A DNA stretch of 64,000 bases from the NCBI GenBank assembly GCA_013399875.1, contig VXAZ01008268.1:234020-298019 (forward strand). The letters run 5' to 3'. A model generated the notes under the pieces. The model did no database searches. It had not been told where the DNA came from and saw only the letters and a list, made by a program, of their open reading frames with translations. Of this stretch, positions 1-12,600 are shown in pieces. The first letter of the stretch is position 1. Every line of letters starts with the position of its first letter. The position numbers were made by a program, and so were the translations under genes. This stretch comes from Gymnorhina tibicen (lineage: Eukaryota; Chordata; Aves; Passeriformes; Artamidae).

Positions 1-1409
1 GACAGAACTTCAGGCCATTTCCTCAGGTCCTATCACAGGTTACCACAGAGACAGCACCTCCCTCTGGCACAGCAGGAGGAAGACTCTGCCAGGAAGAAAG
101 TAGAGGGAAGAGGAGTTGCCTCCAGGTGCTTCGCACACTCCCTCAGCTCTGAAAACACAAGGGAGAGGATGGGGTGGAAGAACTGTGCAAACACTCAGGT
201 AGAGTCTCCCTCAACAGCTGGGTGTTTAATGGGAAAGGCCTGAAGTGAAACAGTTACAATTCTGACATCTGAGGTCAAATTTTTGGCATTCCATGCACTA
301 CTATGCACATAAATACTAACCTATATCTGCATGTGCGCTAGGCACAGTTATACGTGCACATGGATAGACATTCACATAACTCTATGTACATTCTGTTACT
401 GCATTTTTATGCAGTTACAATATGTGCATAACTAAGTATAGCAATGAAAAAATATAATAAATCACATCCTTTCAGCAGCACATCACAGGGCCCCTGTGAA
501 AGGTGGCTGTTGCACAGCTACATCTGAGGCTCTGAATTAGCTTCCATTTTGAAGTGAAATGGAAACAGCTCAGAATATTCAAAGGTTTTGCTTTATTTTG
601 AATGTTTGCTTAGTGAGAAAAAGAACCTTTAAAGTACAACTGCATATTTCACCACCAGATAGAGTACATAGAATTCATTTTTATAACATAAAACTGTAAT
701 ATTTAACATGACATTAAAGAAAAAGAAGTAAATATATATTTAGATTTGTTTTTAAAGCAAAACCAAGAAACTGTAATTGAAACCCATCCTCTAGCTGGAA
801 GAGACAATACAGAGTAGGTTCTCATGCACAGACAAGGAACTTATAAAATACAGAAAGAAATACATATCAAAAAAAGAAAATGATGTTTTGAAGGCCAGGA
901 AGTGGAAGTATAAATCAAGGCTTACCAAAAATCAAGGTAATGTTGACTCTGGAAAGATTATTAACAATAGCAAAAAGGAAATAAAAAGCGGATTTATGAT
1001 GAAATGACATTGGGATAGTGATTAAATATATTCTAGATAACAGTGAAAAAATAATCAGTTTTCCACGGGCAGGACAATACTGAAAAAGAAGAAAAGGCAG
1101 GTAATAGGAATTATCCATATCACATTGATATAGAAATAACAACTGAGTGGAATGAAAACTCCAGGAATTTAGCACATTGAGCAGAAGTAGATAATCTCTA
1201 TTGAAAAACCATTGTAAGAACCAGCATGTGAATTTAGGCCTGATAGGCAACATTTGCCACTTTTCTATAAATTTGAAGATGATGCAACATAACTGAGAAG
1301 CAGCAAACTTAGTCCCCCTAAAGGAAGAGAAAAAAAAAAGTGAACTAGTGAGTTGAGGCCTGTAACCTGACAGTACCATGCAGGGCTTTAGGAGAAATTT
1401 TGAAGTGAG
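1..1409. other. unannotated AT-rich sequence
   Basis: I see no gene, RNA or recognisable repeat in this stretch. The minus strand is open for 167 codons at 915-1418. Its translation is rich in F, L, S and Y, as expected from AT-rich DNA, shows no domain I recognise, and runs into the edge of CR1 copy A. A frame of this size is about what 64 kb of AT-rich DNA yields by chance. Confidence 0.6.
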
Positions 1410-2220
1410 GAATAACACAACTTGGATGCAGGACTCAAAGGCCTAATAAGTAAATTCGACGATGATACTAAATTGTGAGGAGCTGTTGACTCCCTCAGAG
1501 ATAGGCCTTGCAGAGAAACCTTGAAAATTTAGGGGGCTGAGGAATCACCAGCCATAGGAAGTTTAACAATGGAAAGTGCTGGATTCTGCACCTGGCATGG
1601 GACAACCCTGGATATATCGACAGCCTGGAGAACAAGAGGCTGGAGAGTAGCACTGCAGAAAAGGACCTGGGAGGTCCTGGTCGATGGCAAGTTGAACATG
1701 AGTCAGCAGTGCCCTGGCAGCCAGGAGGGCCACCCGTGTCCTGGGGGGCATCAGGCACAGCATCGCCAGCTGGGCAAGGGAGGGGATTGTCCCGCTCTGC
1801 TCTGCACTGGGGCGGCCTCACCTCAGGTGCTGGGGGCAGTTCTGGGTGCCACAGTATAAGAAGGATACAAAGCTATAAGAGAGTGTCCAAAGGAGGGCTA
1901 CAGAGATTGCGAAGCATCTTGAGGGGAAGCCGTATGAGGAGTGGCTGAGGTCACTTGGTCTGCTCAGCCTGGAGGAGACTGAGGGAAGACCTCATTGCAG
2001 TCCACAACTTTCTCATGAGGGTAAGAGGAGGGGCAGGCACCAATCTCTTCCCTATGGTGACCAGTGACAGGACCTGATGGAACGGCTGAAGTTGTGTCAG
2101 GAGAGGTTTAGGTCGGATATTATAACAAAGTTCTTCACCCAGAGGGTGGCTGGGCACTGGAACAGGCTCCCCAGTGAAGTGGTCACAGCACCAAGCCTGA
2201 CAGAGTTCAAGAAGCATTTG
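1410..2220 (+). pseudogene. CR1 ORF2 reverse-transcriptase C-terminal remnant (copy A)
   Basis: This is the broken coding part of CR1 copy A, covering the end of the RT palm domain (motif C at 1455-1466) and the thumb/C-terminal region. The intact family protein is an endonuclease plus reverse transcriptase that copies CR1 RNA at the nick site. Here the endonuclease, fingers and motif A are absent through 5' truncation. An in-frame TGA follows motif C at 1476-1478, and homology then continues in shifting frames. Open frames seen here on either strand, such as the minus-strand frame at 1951-2589, are by-products and not genes. Confidence 0.85.
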
Positions 2221-2318
2221 GACAACACTCTCAGGCTCATGGTGTGATCCCTGGGCTGTCTTGTGCAGGGCCAGGAGCTGGACTCCGTGATCCTTGTGAG
2301 TCACTTCCAGCTCAGGAT

Positions 2319-2334
2319 ATTCTATGATTCTATG
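2319..2334 (+). repeat. CR1 terminal octamer repeat (ATTCTATG)x2
   Basis: Two perfect tandem ATTCTATG units sit at the end of CR1 copy A. In CR1 elements this short repeat takes the place of a poly-A tail and is the presumed priming end for reverse transcription. It fixes the element's orientation (plus) and its 3' boundary. Confidence 0.9.
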
Positions 2335-2424
2335 AACTAAAGTCTTCAAAAATGAGGTAAAAGAAAACATGGATGTCATGCCAGACATACCTGACATTCT
2401 TATTTGATTTTTTTTAGAAGTCTG

Positions 2425-2480
2425 ATACAAATTTGAACTCATGTCTTTGGATCTCTGTAAAGCTTTTGACACTGCTAAAT
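2425..2480 (+). mobile_element. LINE (CR1-like) reverse-transcriptase motif A shard
   Basis: Starting at 2441 the plus strand encodes M-S-L-D-L-C-K-A-F-D-T-A-K and then a stop (TGA at 2480-2482). This matches the RT motif A region of CR1-type LINEs (consensus-like L-D-F-x-K-A-F-D-T-V), including the first catalytic aspartate at 2450-2452. The nucleotide match is strongest over about 2445-2476. The homology fades quickly on both sides. The piece lies about 100 bp beyond the 3' end of CR1 copy A, so it belongs to a different insertion, or to a rearranged piece, because motif A should lie upstream of motif C. The short length keeps confidence moderate. Confidence 0.55.
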
Positions 2481-5400
2481 GAGAACTGGTAATGAAGAAA
2501 ACAAGGATAAGCACAGAAGCTGTAAGACAAAAGTGGAAACAGTCAGTTATTGGAAAGAAGACACTTCCTGGGTATATCTGAGATACCACTTAGATTGACC
2601 CATAAGGTGATGTAGCCAAGACAGTGGCAGATCCAGTTGTACAGTGCACCATACGTGGTAAAACCAGGGATACATGGATGTTTCTGTACAAGACACCAGC
2701 AAGCTTTAATCTGGGAGACCGTGTACTGTACAGGTCACTTATGAACTTATGAAACTGCAAGAGATGGGCTGTATGCTGGCGAGGAGACTGGAGTGCTCCT
2801 AGAGAGCATCTTGCTGAGATGCCACTACACACCTTTTAGGTCAGTGAATCTGGCAAAAATGAAGGCTGACAGTGTCTGTGTATGTAAGTGAATGGGGAGA
2901 GAGGAAACGAGACAATGAAGCAGGAAAAAGAGAAGAACTTCTCAAATGGACAACACTGGCAGAATAACAGATGTGCAGCCATGAAGAGGTTTTGGCTGGA
3001 AATTTGAAAGTTCATAACTATCAGTAAAGCAAGACTCTGGAAGAGCCTTCAACTCAAAGAGGCAAAGCTAAAAACGCTAATCTTTGTTTTTAGGATTCAG
3101 ATTAAAATATTTATGAAAGGGATATGAAGCAGTGCCTAGGGAGCACCTCGTGACCTATTAAGTCTCTTCAAGTCCTATGGGCTTCCTGAAGCCCTGCCTA
3201 TGCATGTTTTATGCTGACAGAACTGACAGAGTTGGAACAATACATACTAACAATGTCCTTTGATGGCCCACATGCAACTAAGGATCTTTGTGGTGAATAA
3301 ACCAAGAAAAAGTTGCTGGTTTTCAAATACAGAATCTGTAATTTAAAGTCTTCTCATCTATATCTTCTGGTGAGCATCTGCTCCTCACCATCAGATTACA
3401 AACAGCCACCTGAGGATGTGGAGAACACATGGGATCTTCCAGAATAAATCAGAAGCAGGCAGCACAGGCAGAACAGGAATTTATAAAACTCACATATATT
3501 CAGCTATATGTCTTGCTTCAATTCTAAATCACTCCTGGCTGAAAACTGGGGAGAGTACAGAGAGATGCATTACCTGAATCTGGATCTGAATCACAATCAT
3601 TTAATGAAAAGCTGAAACACAGACCTCTTTCCACAATCTTACTTTATAAAACTTAAGATCAGGAACCTAAATTTTCAGTCCAACATAAAAGATTTCCTCG
3701 GTTCCCTTTTCTCTTCAGGAAAAGAAAGGAAAATAGAACTCCACTAATGTTCTTGATGTATGTAAAGGAATTCATTGCACTGCTTCCTAGCCAGATAAGA
3801 CACACCTTTAGTGATAAGCGCTATTTAATCATGGAATCAAAAATTAATCTAGGCCCCACCAATTTTTTTTTTCCTATTAACGCTTCAGTGCAGTTAAAGT
3901 TGCACCAAAAGTAGTACACATTTTGAGATGAATAAACAGTAATGGCAAGTAATAGCCTGAAGAAATTAACAGGCATTTTGATTACAAAAATTATTTTTTA
4001 AATAGTGAAATTAATAGAAAATAGACATCGAAAAATGATGAAACAGTACTTAAGTCTTTTTAATTCATCCTATGATACTTCTGAAATGCTCTCTATGAGC
4101 TACCCATGAGCTTCTGGAATGGAATGTAAAATCTAGTTGCAGTTATTCTTATGCTGCTGCTCCTATAAAGTGCAAATTATAGAGATGGATGAGGGAAGTA
4201 AAAATGAAAGCAATTTCAAGTTTTGCCAAGTCCAACCCCTACAAAATGGTCAAATCTTAGTTTCCTTTCTTTCCTTTCTAGCATCACATTTCCCTGTCAG
4301 GAGGTTTGTAATAATTATTTATTATTTGACAACAATGTAGAGTAAATATTAAATGACTGAAAAATCATTTCTGCCATGAGGCATGCTAAGAACACAAAAG
4401 TACTATGGAAGAGGAAATATATCATCTTGATGAAAAGTGAATAGAAATTGGACAGATGCCATTAGATTAGATAAAGGAAGATAAATGTGAGACAGGCAGA
4501 GCAGTTGAGAAACAAAAGGCTTAGAGAGAATTGATGATGACAGCAGAAATATTGTACATTAAAGTTTGTTTTAATTAGGGAAAGCATTTTTATTAATACA
4601 TTTTATTGTTTATAAGCTTTATGGAAGAGATGAATCACAGAATTGATTGCAGAAGCCCAGCAGAAAATACTAATTACTGGGACAACACCTCCTGTCAATA
4701 GCAAGGAAAGTGATGAATTGGAAAATGTATTGGAAGAACTTTCAGAAGGATTCTGATAACCAGAAATCAAGCCAATGTCCTGCCAGAAAAAAGTAAAGAT
4801 GATGAAGGGGACGGAGTCTTATATCAAATTAGTTATCAAAATGCCAGGATGATAAACTACCAAACAGTGAAATAACAAGATGATTTTGACTGAACTATCA
4901 GCTCTCACATGATTAAAAAATTATGATTTTGTAATGGAAAACTAATGATTTTAACAAAATGAATGGAGTACGATATTTCAATGAAATACTTGAGAAAATC
5001 GCTGTATTAACATTTAATACATCATTTCCATTTAGACTGGAAAGACAACTAGTTTTGTCCCTATTTTTTTATGGAAACTACTACAAGAAATTGGTTGTTA
5101 GCAATGACAGAGGAACAAAAATAAAACTATTTGAAGCCTCCTTTAAAGTATGTCAGTTTCTTATCAGTGAACAGATTCTTCTCTTTATTTTATTGTGTCA
5201 AGCTTTTTCTTACACTACCTTTTCTCCTAGACTTATATTATTCTTGTCTATCATACTGACAAAATGCATGTACATGCACTAAGGACTGAATAAAAAACAA
5301 ATCCGCATTTACAGTCAATAAATATTTTGGAATTCAGGTCTACTGACTGAATACCAGAGACCTGTGAGTCTAGCTCTCATTACGCTTGTGGCCCTTACTG

Positions 5401-6479
5401 AAACAATGGTGGCTTGCTGGGATATTTTGCTGATTCATGTTGTTCTATTGCAGTAAACAAGCCCTGCTAATAGCTGGTGCATTTCAGGAGAACTCTTCAG
5501 TAACACCACATTCACTTGAAAGAGCACGAGAATTGAGAAGGAAGCCTACACCACCGACAGGGTCACTCTACAGGTAGAATTCTATCTCTCAAGGTTTGAT
5601 TAGACTCATGTACTAATAAAATCAGTGCTAAGCTAAACAAATCTTTCCCATAAGGTTCCAAATTGACTGGGTGGACAATCTTCATGCCAGAATTTCCCTT
5701 CTTATTGTAGATCAGAAGGGTTGTTTTTTCAGCTGCAATAGAGCCCAGGAAAAAGCCAGTAAGGAAAACAACAAAGTTGATTTTGCATCAGATATCCCAG
5801 CAGACTTCACAACTGTTTTTTCTGCCCTCCCTTCTGCTTCTTCCTAGGCCCAGTGTGCCAGAATTTGATATAGTCTAGAAATGAAAGCAGCAGTCCCTAT
5901 TCTGCAGATCATTTACTTTTGAGCAAGAACTACAACCCAGTTCCCAGGGCCAGCTCTGTTTCTCAGTTCCTCAGCTCACACTGCCTCCAGCTTGCCAGAA
6001 AGGTACCCAAGGAGAGAACCAAGGGTTCTCTAAAGGGCACTAACGCTGTAGTGGCATCAAGGCTTCACAGACCAATATACCAGTTGTTCCCCACTCCCTC
6101 TTCACATTGAAGCATCCTTTAGGGCAATGGGATGGCTTTTTACAACATAAGAGAAAAAATGGCTGTGTTTCCTGCCAAGCCTTACCAAACACTAATGCTC
6201 ATTAGACCTTGGAGCTCTCTGAGGCTTCAGTCCCTCACGGGTTCTGATTTGACTGGGGAGATAACTGCCTCTTGTTGCAGAAACAAAAAGCGACCCTAAT
6301 GCCTTCCCAGTGTTATGGTGGAAAAGAAGTAGTTCAGGTCTCTTGCAATCACTTACTAAGCTCACAAGATATACCTATAAACAATTAACTGATCTCTGAT
6401 GGCAAATGACTCTCTGGATAACAACATTTTGCTTATATATGGTGCTTAATCTATAGATTTTAAAAAGGCCTTAGAAGGG
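2481..6479. other. unannotated sequence
   Basis: No gene or clear repeat recognised. The part just after the LINE shard (2481-2850) could be a heavily decayed continuation of that LINE, but I cannot trace RT motifs in it. Open frames such as 4959-5282 (plus) have no recognisable domain and sit in AT-rich DNA. Confidence 0.5.
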
Positions 6480-6582
6480 TGGGGAAAAAATAACCCCATT
6501 ATGCACATGGGTAAATTGAAGCTCAGAAATTAAATACAGTCCTAAAGATTTTATAGCTGATATCAGTACCAAAATCTGAATA
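6480..6582 (+). mobile_element. MIR-like ancient SINE fragment
   Basis: The segment reads like the core of a MIR (mammalian-wide interspersed repeat, also preserved in other amniotes) on the plus strand. It has an 'ATAACCCCATT' start, then 'GGTAAATTGAAGCTCAGAAA' corresponding to the family's well-known 'GAGGAAACTGAGGCTCAGA' box, a TTAA segment, a 'TTTATAGCTGATA' segment corresponding to the 'CACACAGCTAGTAA' box, and 'CAAAATCTGAA' in place of 'GGATTTGAA'. The order and spacing of the boxes fit. Divergence is high, as expected of a repeat over 100 million years old. Confidence 0.6.
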
Positions 6583-9500
6583 ACATGTTATTAAATCATA
6601 TTGCCTTCATAAGCAAATCACTGCAGAGTTTGACTTTATCTGAGCCTAGTGTTTTCTTATGGAAACAATTATCCCCTGCTTTGTATCTTCCTCCAAATCC
6701 CACTGCAAGCAAAAATCTCTATGCACAAATTTTCCCCTTTCAAGCAGAAGAAAGCTCAGCCACTCCAGCTGTACTGTCTGCACCCGTACATTTGTCAGTA
6801 AGAAAGGCTACAGGCTGGGCAGGCTGTGCAATTATTGGGAATAAAGAGGTAAAACAGACAGGCTGAGGAAAAAGAGATATATGCAGCCATTCTTCAGTCT
6901 TCCCAAACATCTAGACCCCACACATGTATTTCCTCATTATAAAGAAAAGAATTGGTGGACTGAAACAGGGCATGCTTAAGATGTCTTGAGCACTGGAGAG
7001 GAAACTCTGAGAAGTGGGGCTACAAACATGCCCCAGTACTGGGAGTATTTGTGGAGTCCCTACTGCTTTCATACATGCAAAAAAAAAAAAAAAAAATTTA
7101 AAACCAATCACCATTTGGATTAAAATGATTTCTTAGGAAACTATAATTTAATTTGTGCCATACATAGCACCTGCAAGATGTGGTTCTCTGAAGTCTAGCT
7201 GTTTGAAAAAGCTTTCATCAAGGCCAGGTTAATGGGCCACAACTCAATAAAATTCTTTATAGAGCAGTTTAAATAGATTGTATCTCCCCTTTCCCCACAA
7301 GAAAATCCCACCCAGAGGGAACTGTTTAGGAACAAGTTTCCTTTCTAGTACTTTATAGAAAAGCAACAATGGCAGCTAGAAACACTTTATGAGTGGTATC
7401 CCATAAATCCAAACCAATTAGTGCAGAAAAGTAGGCAAGCAGAGTTTGTGTACAACCTAAAAATGTCCATTAGCACACATCTGGAAAAAAGAGCAAAGTG
7501 AATGGACTCAAAAGGCAACTGACCATCCTGCTGTTGTCTCAATCCCTCAAAATGCAGCAGCACATCTGTTTATTTTCTTTTACTGCAATGCATACAAATT
7601 TCATATATTAAAAACATTGCTAATACTGCAAAGCCAAGAATTCCTTGTTTATCATCTTAAGAAAAAGTGACAGAGGGAGAAATGCAGATGCACTTAAGAC
7701 ATTTTTACAGAGAAAACAGCAACCATGGGCGCTGATTTGAGTAAGAAAATTAATGAAGAGAAAGTCTTCAAAAGCCCAAGGGAAAACATGAAATGGATTC
7801 AGCATGGGAGAAAGAATTCAAAGAAATCTCTATCCTGAAATATCCACATGACACTTGTATTAACAATTGTAAATTAATATCAAAGAGATCAAACTTTCTC
7901 AGCCAAATTATGACAGATTACCTTTAATTATGAGTCAGAGCTAGTGCAAAGCAGAGCTTTTGAAATATTTAAAACGGATCTCTAGAAATCATGAACCTAT
8001 GTAAGAATAGCCACAGTTCAGATAAGTAACTTCTTGTCTTTTTGTTTCTTCCTAGCAATAACTTCTAGGATATGATCATATATTCTTTTGTGTAAGCCTC
8101 GGCAGACCACTTTACTTTCCTCTCTGTGCTCCACTCTCAGAAGTGGTTAATTAATAAAAATTAATTCTACACCTCTGTATTTCTTATGTGAAATTACGTA
8201 GGCTGCTTACATACCTAAGTTCTAGCATACATTTATGTTAAGCATATGTTCCTAATTCAACTACCAACAGTTTTATTATTTATACTAGATACTCGTCTTA
8301 AAGAAGTACCAGGAATTCCTCACATGACCTTAGAGATGGGACATCATGGTCTTGCCCACGGTGACACAGAACACATGATAACTTGAAAAAAAGTGAGGAT
8401 TACTTATCCAGTGTGAAGACTAGAAGTGTAAGTGAGATAGAAGCATTTTATAGTACTTTTTACTTGCCTTTTCTGAATCAGCATTTCATCTCAGGCAGAC
8501 CTAGCTTGGTGATGTTCTGGCTGTACACTTTATTATCCTAAGAGCATATAATAGTAGCCAGTGACTCTGTTCGCACTTTGTGCAACCACAAATTCTTCCC
8601 CAAGCAGAGGTCAATTGAGTTGCTTAGGTGGCAGAGAGGTGGACAGACTGTTGAAAAGCTGACCTAAAGAGACACCATGCAAAGAAGCTGAGAGGTGCTG
8701 AGATACTGCTTTGCAACACCAGACACAACAGGACGTTCAGGAGGCAGTACCAGTGTCTGAGCTCCAAACTCTCAATGTCTTGATGATGGCAGTAGATACT
8801 CTCCGTAGCTATGGACAAAACAGGACATTTTACAACAGAAAAAAAAGCTCTCAGAGCAGTTTGTTAGTGCAGTTCTTCCTATAGTAATAAATAACAGTCA
8901 CAGGCAGTGACTCCAATAAAAATAAACCATCATGCACACACATGTGGCTGGGCTTACTCCCACAGGAGACATTCAATACTTGCAAAGGAAAGAAATGGAA
9001 GGAAAACAAACAAAAGAAGGAGATAGAAATGAAAACCAAGAATCTTTTAAGAAAAGAGGAGAAACAGAGAGGACAAGTCCAGGAAAGAGGACACTGCAAA
9101 TCTCAAGCTTGCTATACCTAGCTGGCTTCAGGTGTTCCTTATAAAAAGTAATATATGTATAAAGCACTTATTCACAGTGCACAATGCCAGGAACTGGAAA
9201 TCAGGATTCAGGAATATTCTTCCTAACTTTGTCACTGTTTTATTGAGCAACTACATGAAAATTGTATATGGAGATAAGACATCTGAAGCAATTTTACTGT
9301 ATTAACTTTTTGCTGGGTAGGCACAGCTCCAGAGGTACCCTACTTTCCTGTACCCAGAGGGTGCAATCCAGAAGGACCAATAAGCAACAGCTCTGCTATT
9401 TCTTTTCAGTGGGGTCAATTCCTCCCCCTCTCATAAAACCAGAACAAAGGCATGTGTTTTGGCTGGGCCTATCCAGGCAGTTGCTAGCAACAGATGACCA

Positions 9501-12500
9501 GTCTGCAAATTGTTTCAGTCTTTGTGGTGTGCCAAACATTGGATTTCAAGTGAGAGAGGTCAGCATGAAATATGTAGTGCCATTCAGGCATGGTTTTAGC
9601 ATCAGGCACTATAATGAGGAGCTCTGAATATCCTTGGACTGAGTAAACATAACTTCAGTGGAAGAAAACCATCAAAACCTCAAATGAGTATTAAAGACAA
9701 TCATAGACAACAAAACTAAAACTTTCCAAGGTGAACTGTCCTGATGTGCTCCAGAGCAACGACTGTCCTGAATGCAATAGGCCAAATCTAACAAAACACT
9801 GTTTTTCCTTAGTCCTTTCCCAGACTGCCAGCATATTCCTGAGCCCTTATACCCAGAGAGTCTTTCTTGCCTGATGTACATAACTTATTAACAGTAACTT
9901 CAGTGGCAGGGAACTGCACTACCCAGGCAAACAGCATGTGACTTCAAGTTTTAATTGGAAAAGAAAATGAAATCCCACATGTGTATTCAAATTGTGCCTG
10001 AACTGCAGCAGCATGGCCAGGGAACTGCACAAAACCAGGCTGCCTCTAGTTCATGTCGCTGAAGTCAGACTTCTGGTGAAAGATCCCCAGGGTAAAATAC
10101 AGGGCGGGTATGCAAGGTAGTTAGCTCCCTTCAGCTCATGAAACACCAGATCATATGAAATTCCTCTCCCCAGAAGCATTTTCTGTCTCCCTGCCACATG
10201 CCTTATTCCCTAGTTTGTGAAATGAATTTTGTCACCTTTTCTGTTTCGGAGTCTCTCCTAACTTTCCCAGTGGAGAGTCCTCTATAGGCCAGGAAACTTC
10301 ACAAGAACTTGGCCATGATGATTTCCTATGCTATAATACTTTAGAGGCTCAAAGCCCTGATAATTGTCCAGTGAGAAGGGTAATTCAGGAGAAAATGCTT
10401 GTAGCTTTTACTAAGCGGGAAAGCAGCCAGCCAGCAAGAGTGTCCTGCTTACCACAATAAAACAGTGCCAAGAAAAGGGATCTGAGGATGAAGCTGTGGC
10501 TGGATAAAGTAGTTGGGCAACACAAACACAGCCTCCTATGGGAATTCTCGTATGTGACAACTTGTGGTCACTCATGAGATTTACAGTACACCAGTAGTAA
10601 GAAGAACAGAAAATAGTTTAATGTAGCTTTTCAGAGCCTTCCATACTGTTCCACTTCACTCTGGTTCTGCAAATAAGAAAAAAGCTGAAGGATCCAGTAC
10701 TTATTTATGACACATATTGGAACACTGCTTTATCCCAGAGATCTTGTGTCCCAAATCGTGAAGGACTCCTAAGGGAGTACCAGTACAATAGCACCAGAGC
10801 AGCTCTTCTCAGAATACACGGCTGCTTCCACCCAACCTGCCAGCCATGACTGGAAGAGGTGGGACCAGCAGGGAGCACAGCTCAGAAGCCCAGCAGCTGC
10901 ACACTTTCTCCTCCAGAAAGCCACATGCTCAGACAGAGATGCCACTGGCTCCTCTGCCCATGTCACTGCATGGAGTAAATCAGCTTGGTGTAATTCAGCA
11001 GCACAACGTGAGGAATATACATTTTTAAGTAGGTAATTAGCATGTGTATTGCTACCATGATTTATTACTTTTATTATTCTTCGAATATCTGTAATAATTT
11101 TAGCAATATACTTAGCTTGTATAGATAAAAAAGCATCCTCTGTAAATTCAACTTCAATGCCTGTTTCTAATATGTCTCAAGTCTTTATTTAAATAATATT
11201 CATTCCTTCTTTAACTTTCTTTTGGTTTTTTAAATGATGAAAAACACCAACATTATTATTTATAAATTGAAAGAAAATTAATCTACTATAAAATAGCATC
11301 AGAAGTGGGCTCTTCCTGGTCTCAACTCATAGGTTTTGGACATCAGTAAAAAACAAGTGTCCTTCCTTGGTGTAAAGGCATAATCCTAAAATCCCAGACC
11401 TGGGTCAAAAAGCTTGGGATTCAACCAAGCTGAAGTCCTAGATCATAGCATAAATATTTTTCACCCACACTAGTGGCTGCAAAATGCCTTCGACATGAAA
11501 CAAACAAAACCCCTTTCCAACTCTTTTTGTGTGTTCACTTTGTTCCATTCCTAAAAGCAAAGTCCCCAGAGATAAGCTAACAAAACACTGCTAAGTTCCC
11601 ATGTGAGAGACAGCAATATTATCTTATGTAAAGCCTCAGCAGAGTGTATTTTAGAGTCCACTGGGCATCACACAACAAGGACAAGGGAAAAAGCCATGCT
11701 AACAGATCTGTGAGCTAATATATACAGATGCAGTATCTGTGCTTTTGGAGTACTGTCATGCTCTACTGACGTTAAGAAAAAGGTGATAGAGTTAATTTAA
11801 AATTTAATTTCCATCTTTCTACAAGAGTCAGATTTTCTCTAGCAAGAACATTACTGGGAGAGGTTTTACCAATGAATTGGAAACCAATGGCCTTATAATC
11901 TGTATTGCTAAATGTACAACCACTGAATAACAAAATTCTATAAAAACTTTTCTCTAACAAACATGAACTGTTCTAGAAAACTTCATTTACGTTTCTCAAG
12001 GTAGTGGATCCAGAACAAGCCCCAGCAGGCAAAGGCAAGCATTCTGGTTCCAGTGCATGGCACAGATGTGCTAAAGACTGGTCAGCCCTTTAAGACCTGA
12101 AATATTGCTGTATAACCCATCAGGTCTGAAATTTTTGATGACAACATGCCCCAAACAATGATCAATAAGTTAATAAACCTTTTTATGTTCAGAGAAGAAA
12201 CAGAAGCAAAGATCACATGTAATGATCATACTTTTCACAAAATTACTGGAAGCAGCAATTATAGCTCTTAGATATTCTCTTGCATGGGGATTATGCTTAA
12301 GAAACTCAGACTCTGGGGATCCTAACTACATGTGAACTTTAGGAAAGTTTAGTTATGTTCAAAGGACAAAAATGTAGCCATTATAAAGAAAATGCAAAAC
12401 AGTAGGGAAAAAAAAATCTCAACCTCTTTCCTGCAGTGGCACCCAAATGGCAACCTTTGGTACATGTCTTATAGTACGTTGTTTACCTTTCCTTTATATA

Positions 12501-12600
12501 TTTAATACCAATTAAGTATATCTGGTATTAGCTTAGTAAGACTAATAAGAAACTCTTTGATTTTTTTGTGCTTATTTACACTTTCATTTTCTCTTTTCAG
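6583..12600. other. unannotated sequence
   Basis: No gene recognised. A 19-base poly-A run lies at 7079-7097. Small open frames are present, for example 9262-9627 plus (121 codons), but none has a recognisable domain. A weak MIR-like stretch near 9195-9255 was noted but not called. The region about 11030-11300 is particularly AT-rich. Confidence 0.5.
7079..7097 (+). repeat. poly-A run (19 A)
   Basis: An uninterrupted run of 19 A. I see no AATAAA just upstream and no retrocopied gene before it, so it is better read as a simple repeat than as the tail of a processed pseudogene. Confidence 0.9.

Larger units (their letters stand above)
1410..2335 (+). mobile_element. CR1 LINE copy A, 5'-truncated, with intact 3' tail
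   Basis: This is the 3' portion of a chicken-repeat-1 (CR1) non-LTR retrotransposon in plus orientation. It begins in the reverse-transcriptase coding region just upstream of the catalytic motif C and runs through the C-terminal part of ORF2 and the short 3' UTR. It ends in two copies of the octamer ATTCTATG at 2319-2334, the hallmark CR1 terminus. Motif C, normally F-A-D-D, reads F-D-D-D at 1455-1466. It is followed by K-L and a TGA stop at 1476-1478, where the family normally has an open frame. Further frame breaks follow. 5' truncation is usual for CR1, which integrates by target-primed reverse transcription. The copy is a fossil that cannot make protein. The exact 5' edge is uncertain by a few tens of bases. 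Confidence 0.93.

Noticed and set aside
915..1418. 167-codon minus-strand open frame
   Set aside because: AT-rich composition, no recognisable domain, and a frame of this length is expected about once by chance in this much sequence.
1951..2589. 212-codon minus-strand open frame
   Set aside because: Antisense to CR1 copy A and running out into flanking DNA; no domain.
7000..7097. Processed pseudogene suggested by the poly-A run
   Set aside because: No AATAAA upstream, no gene-like sequence before it; the run is a simple repeat.
9195..9255. Possible reverse MIR fragment
   Set aside because: Only loose similarity to the 'TGCCACTTAC...GTGACC' region and no well-matched box.
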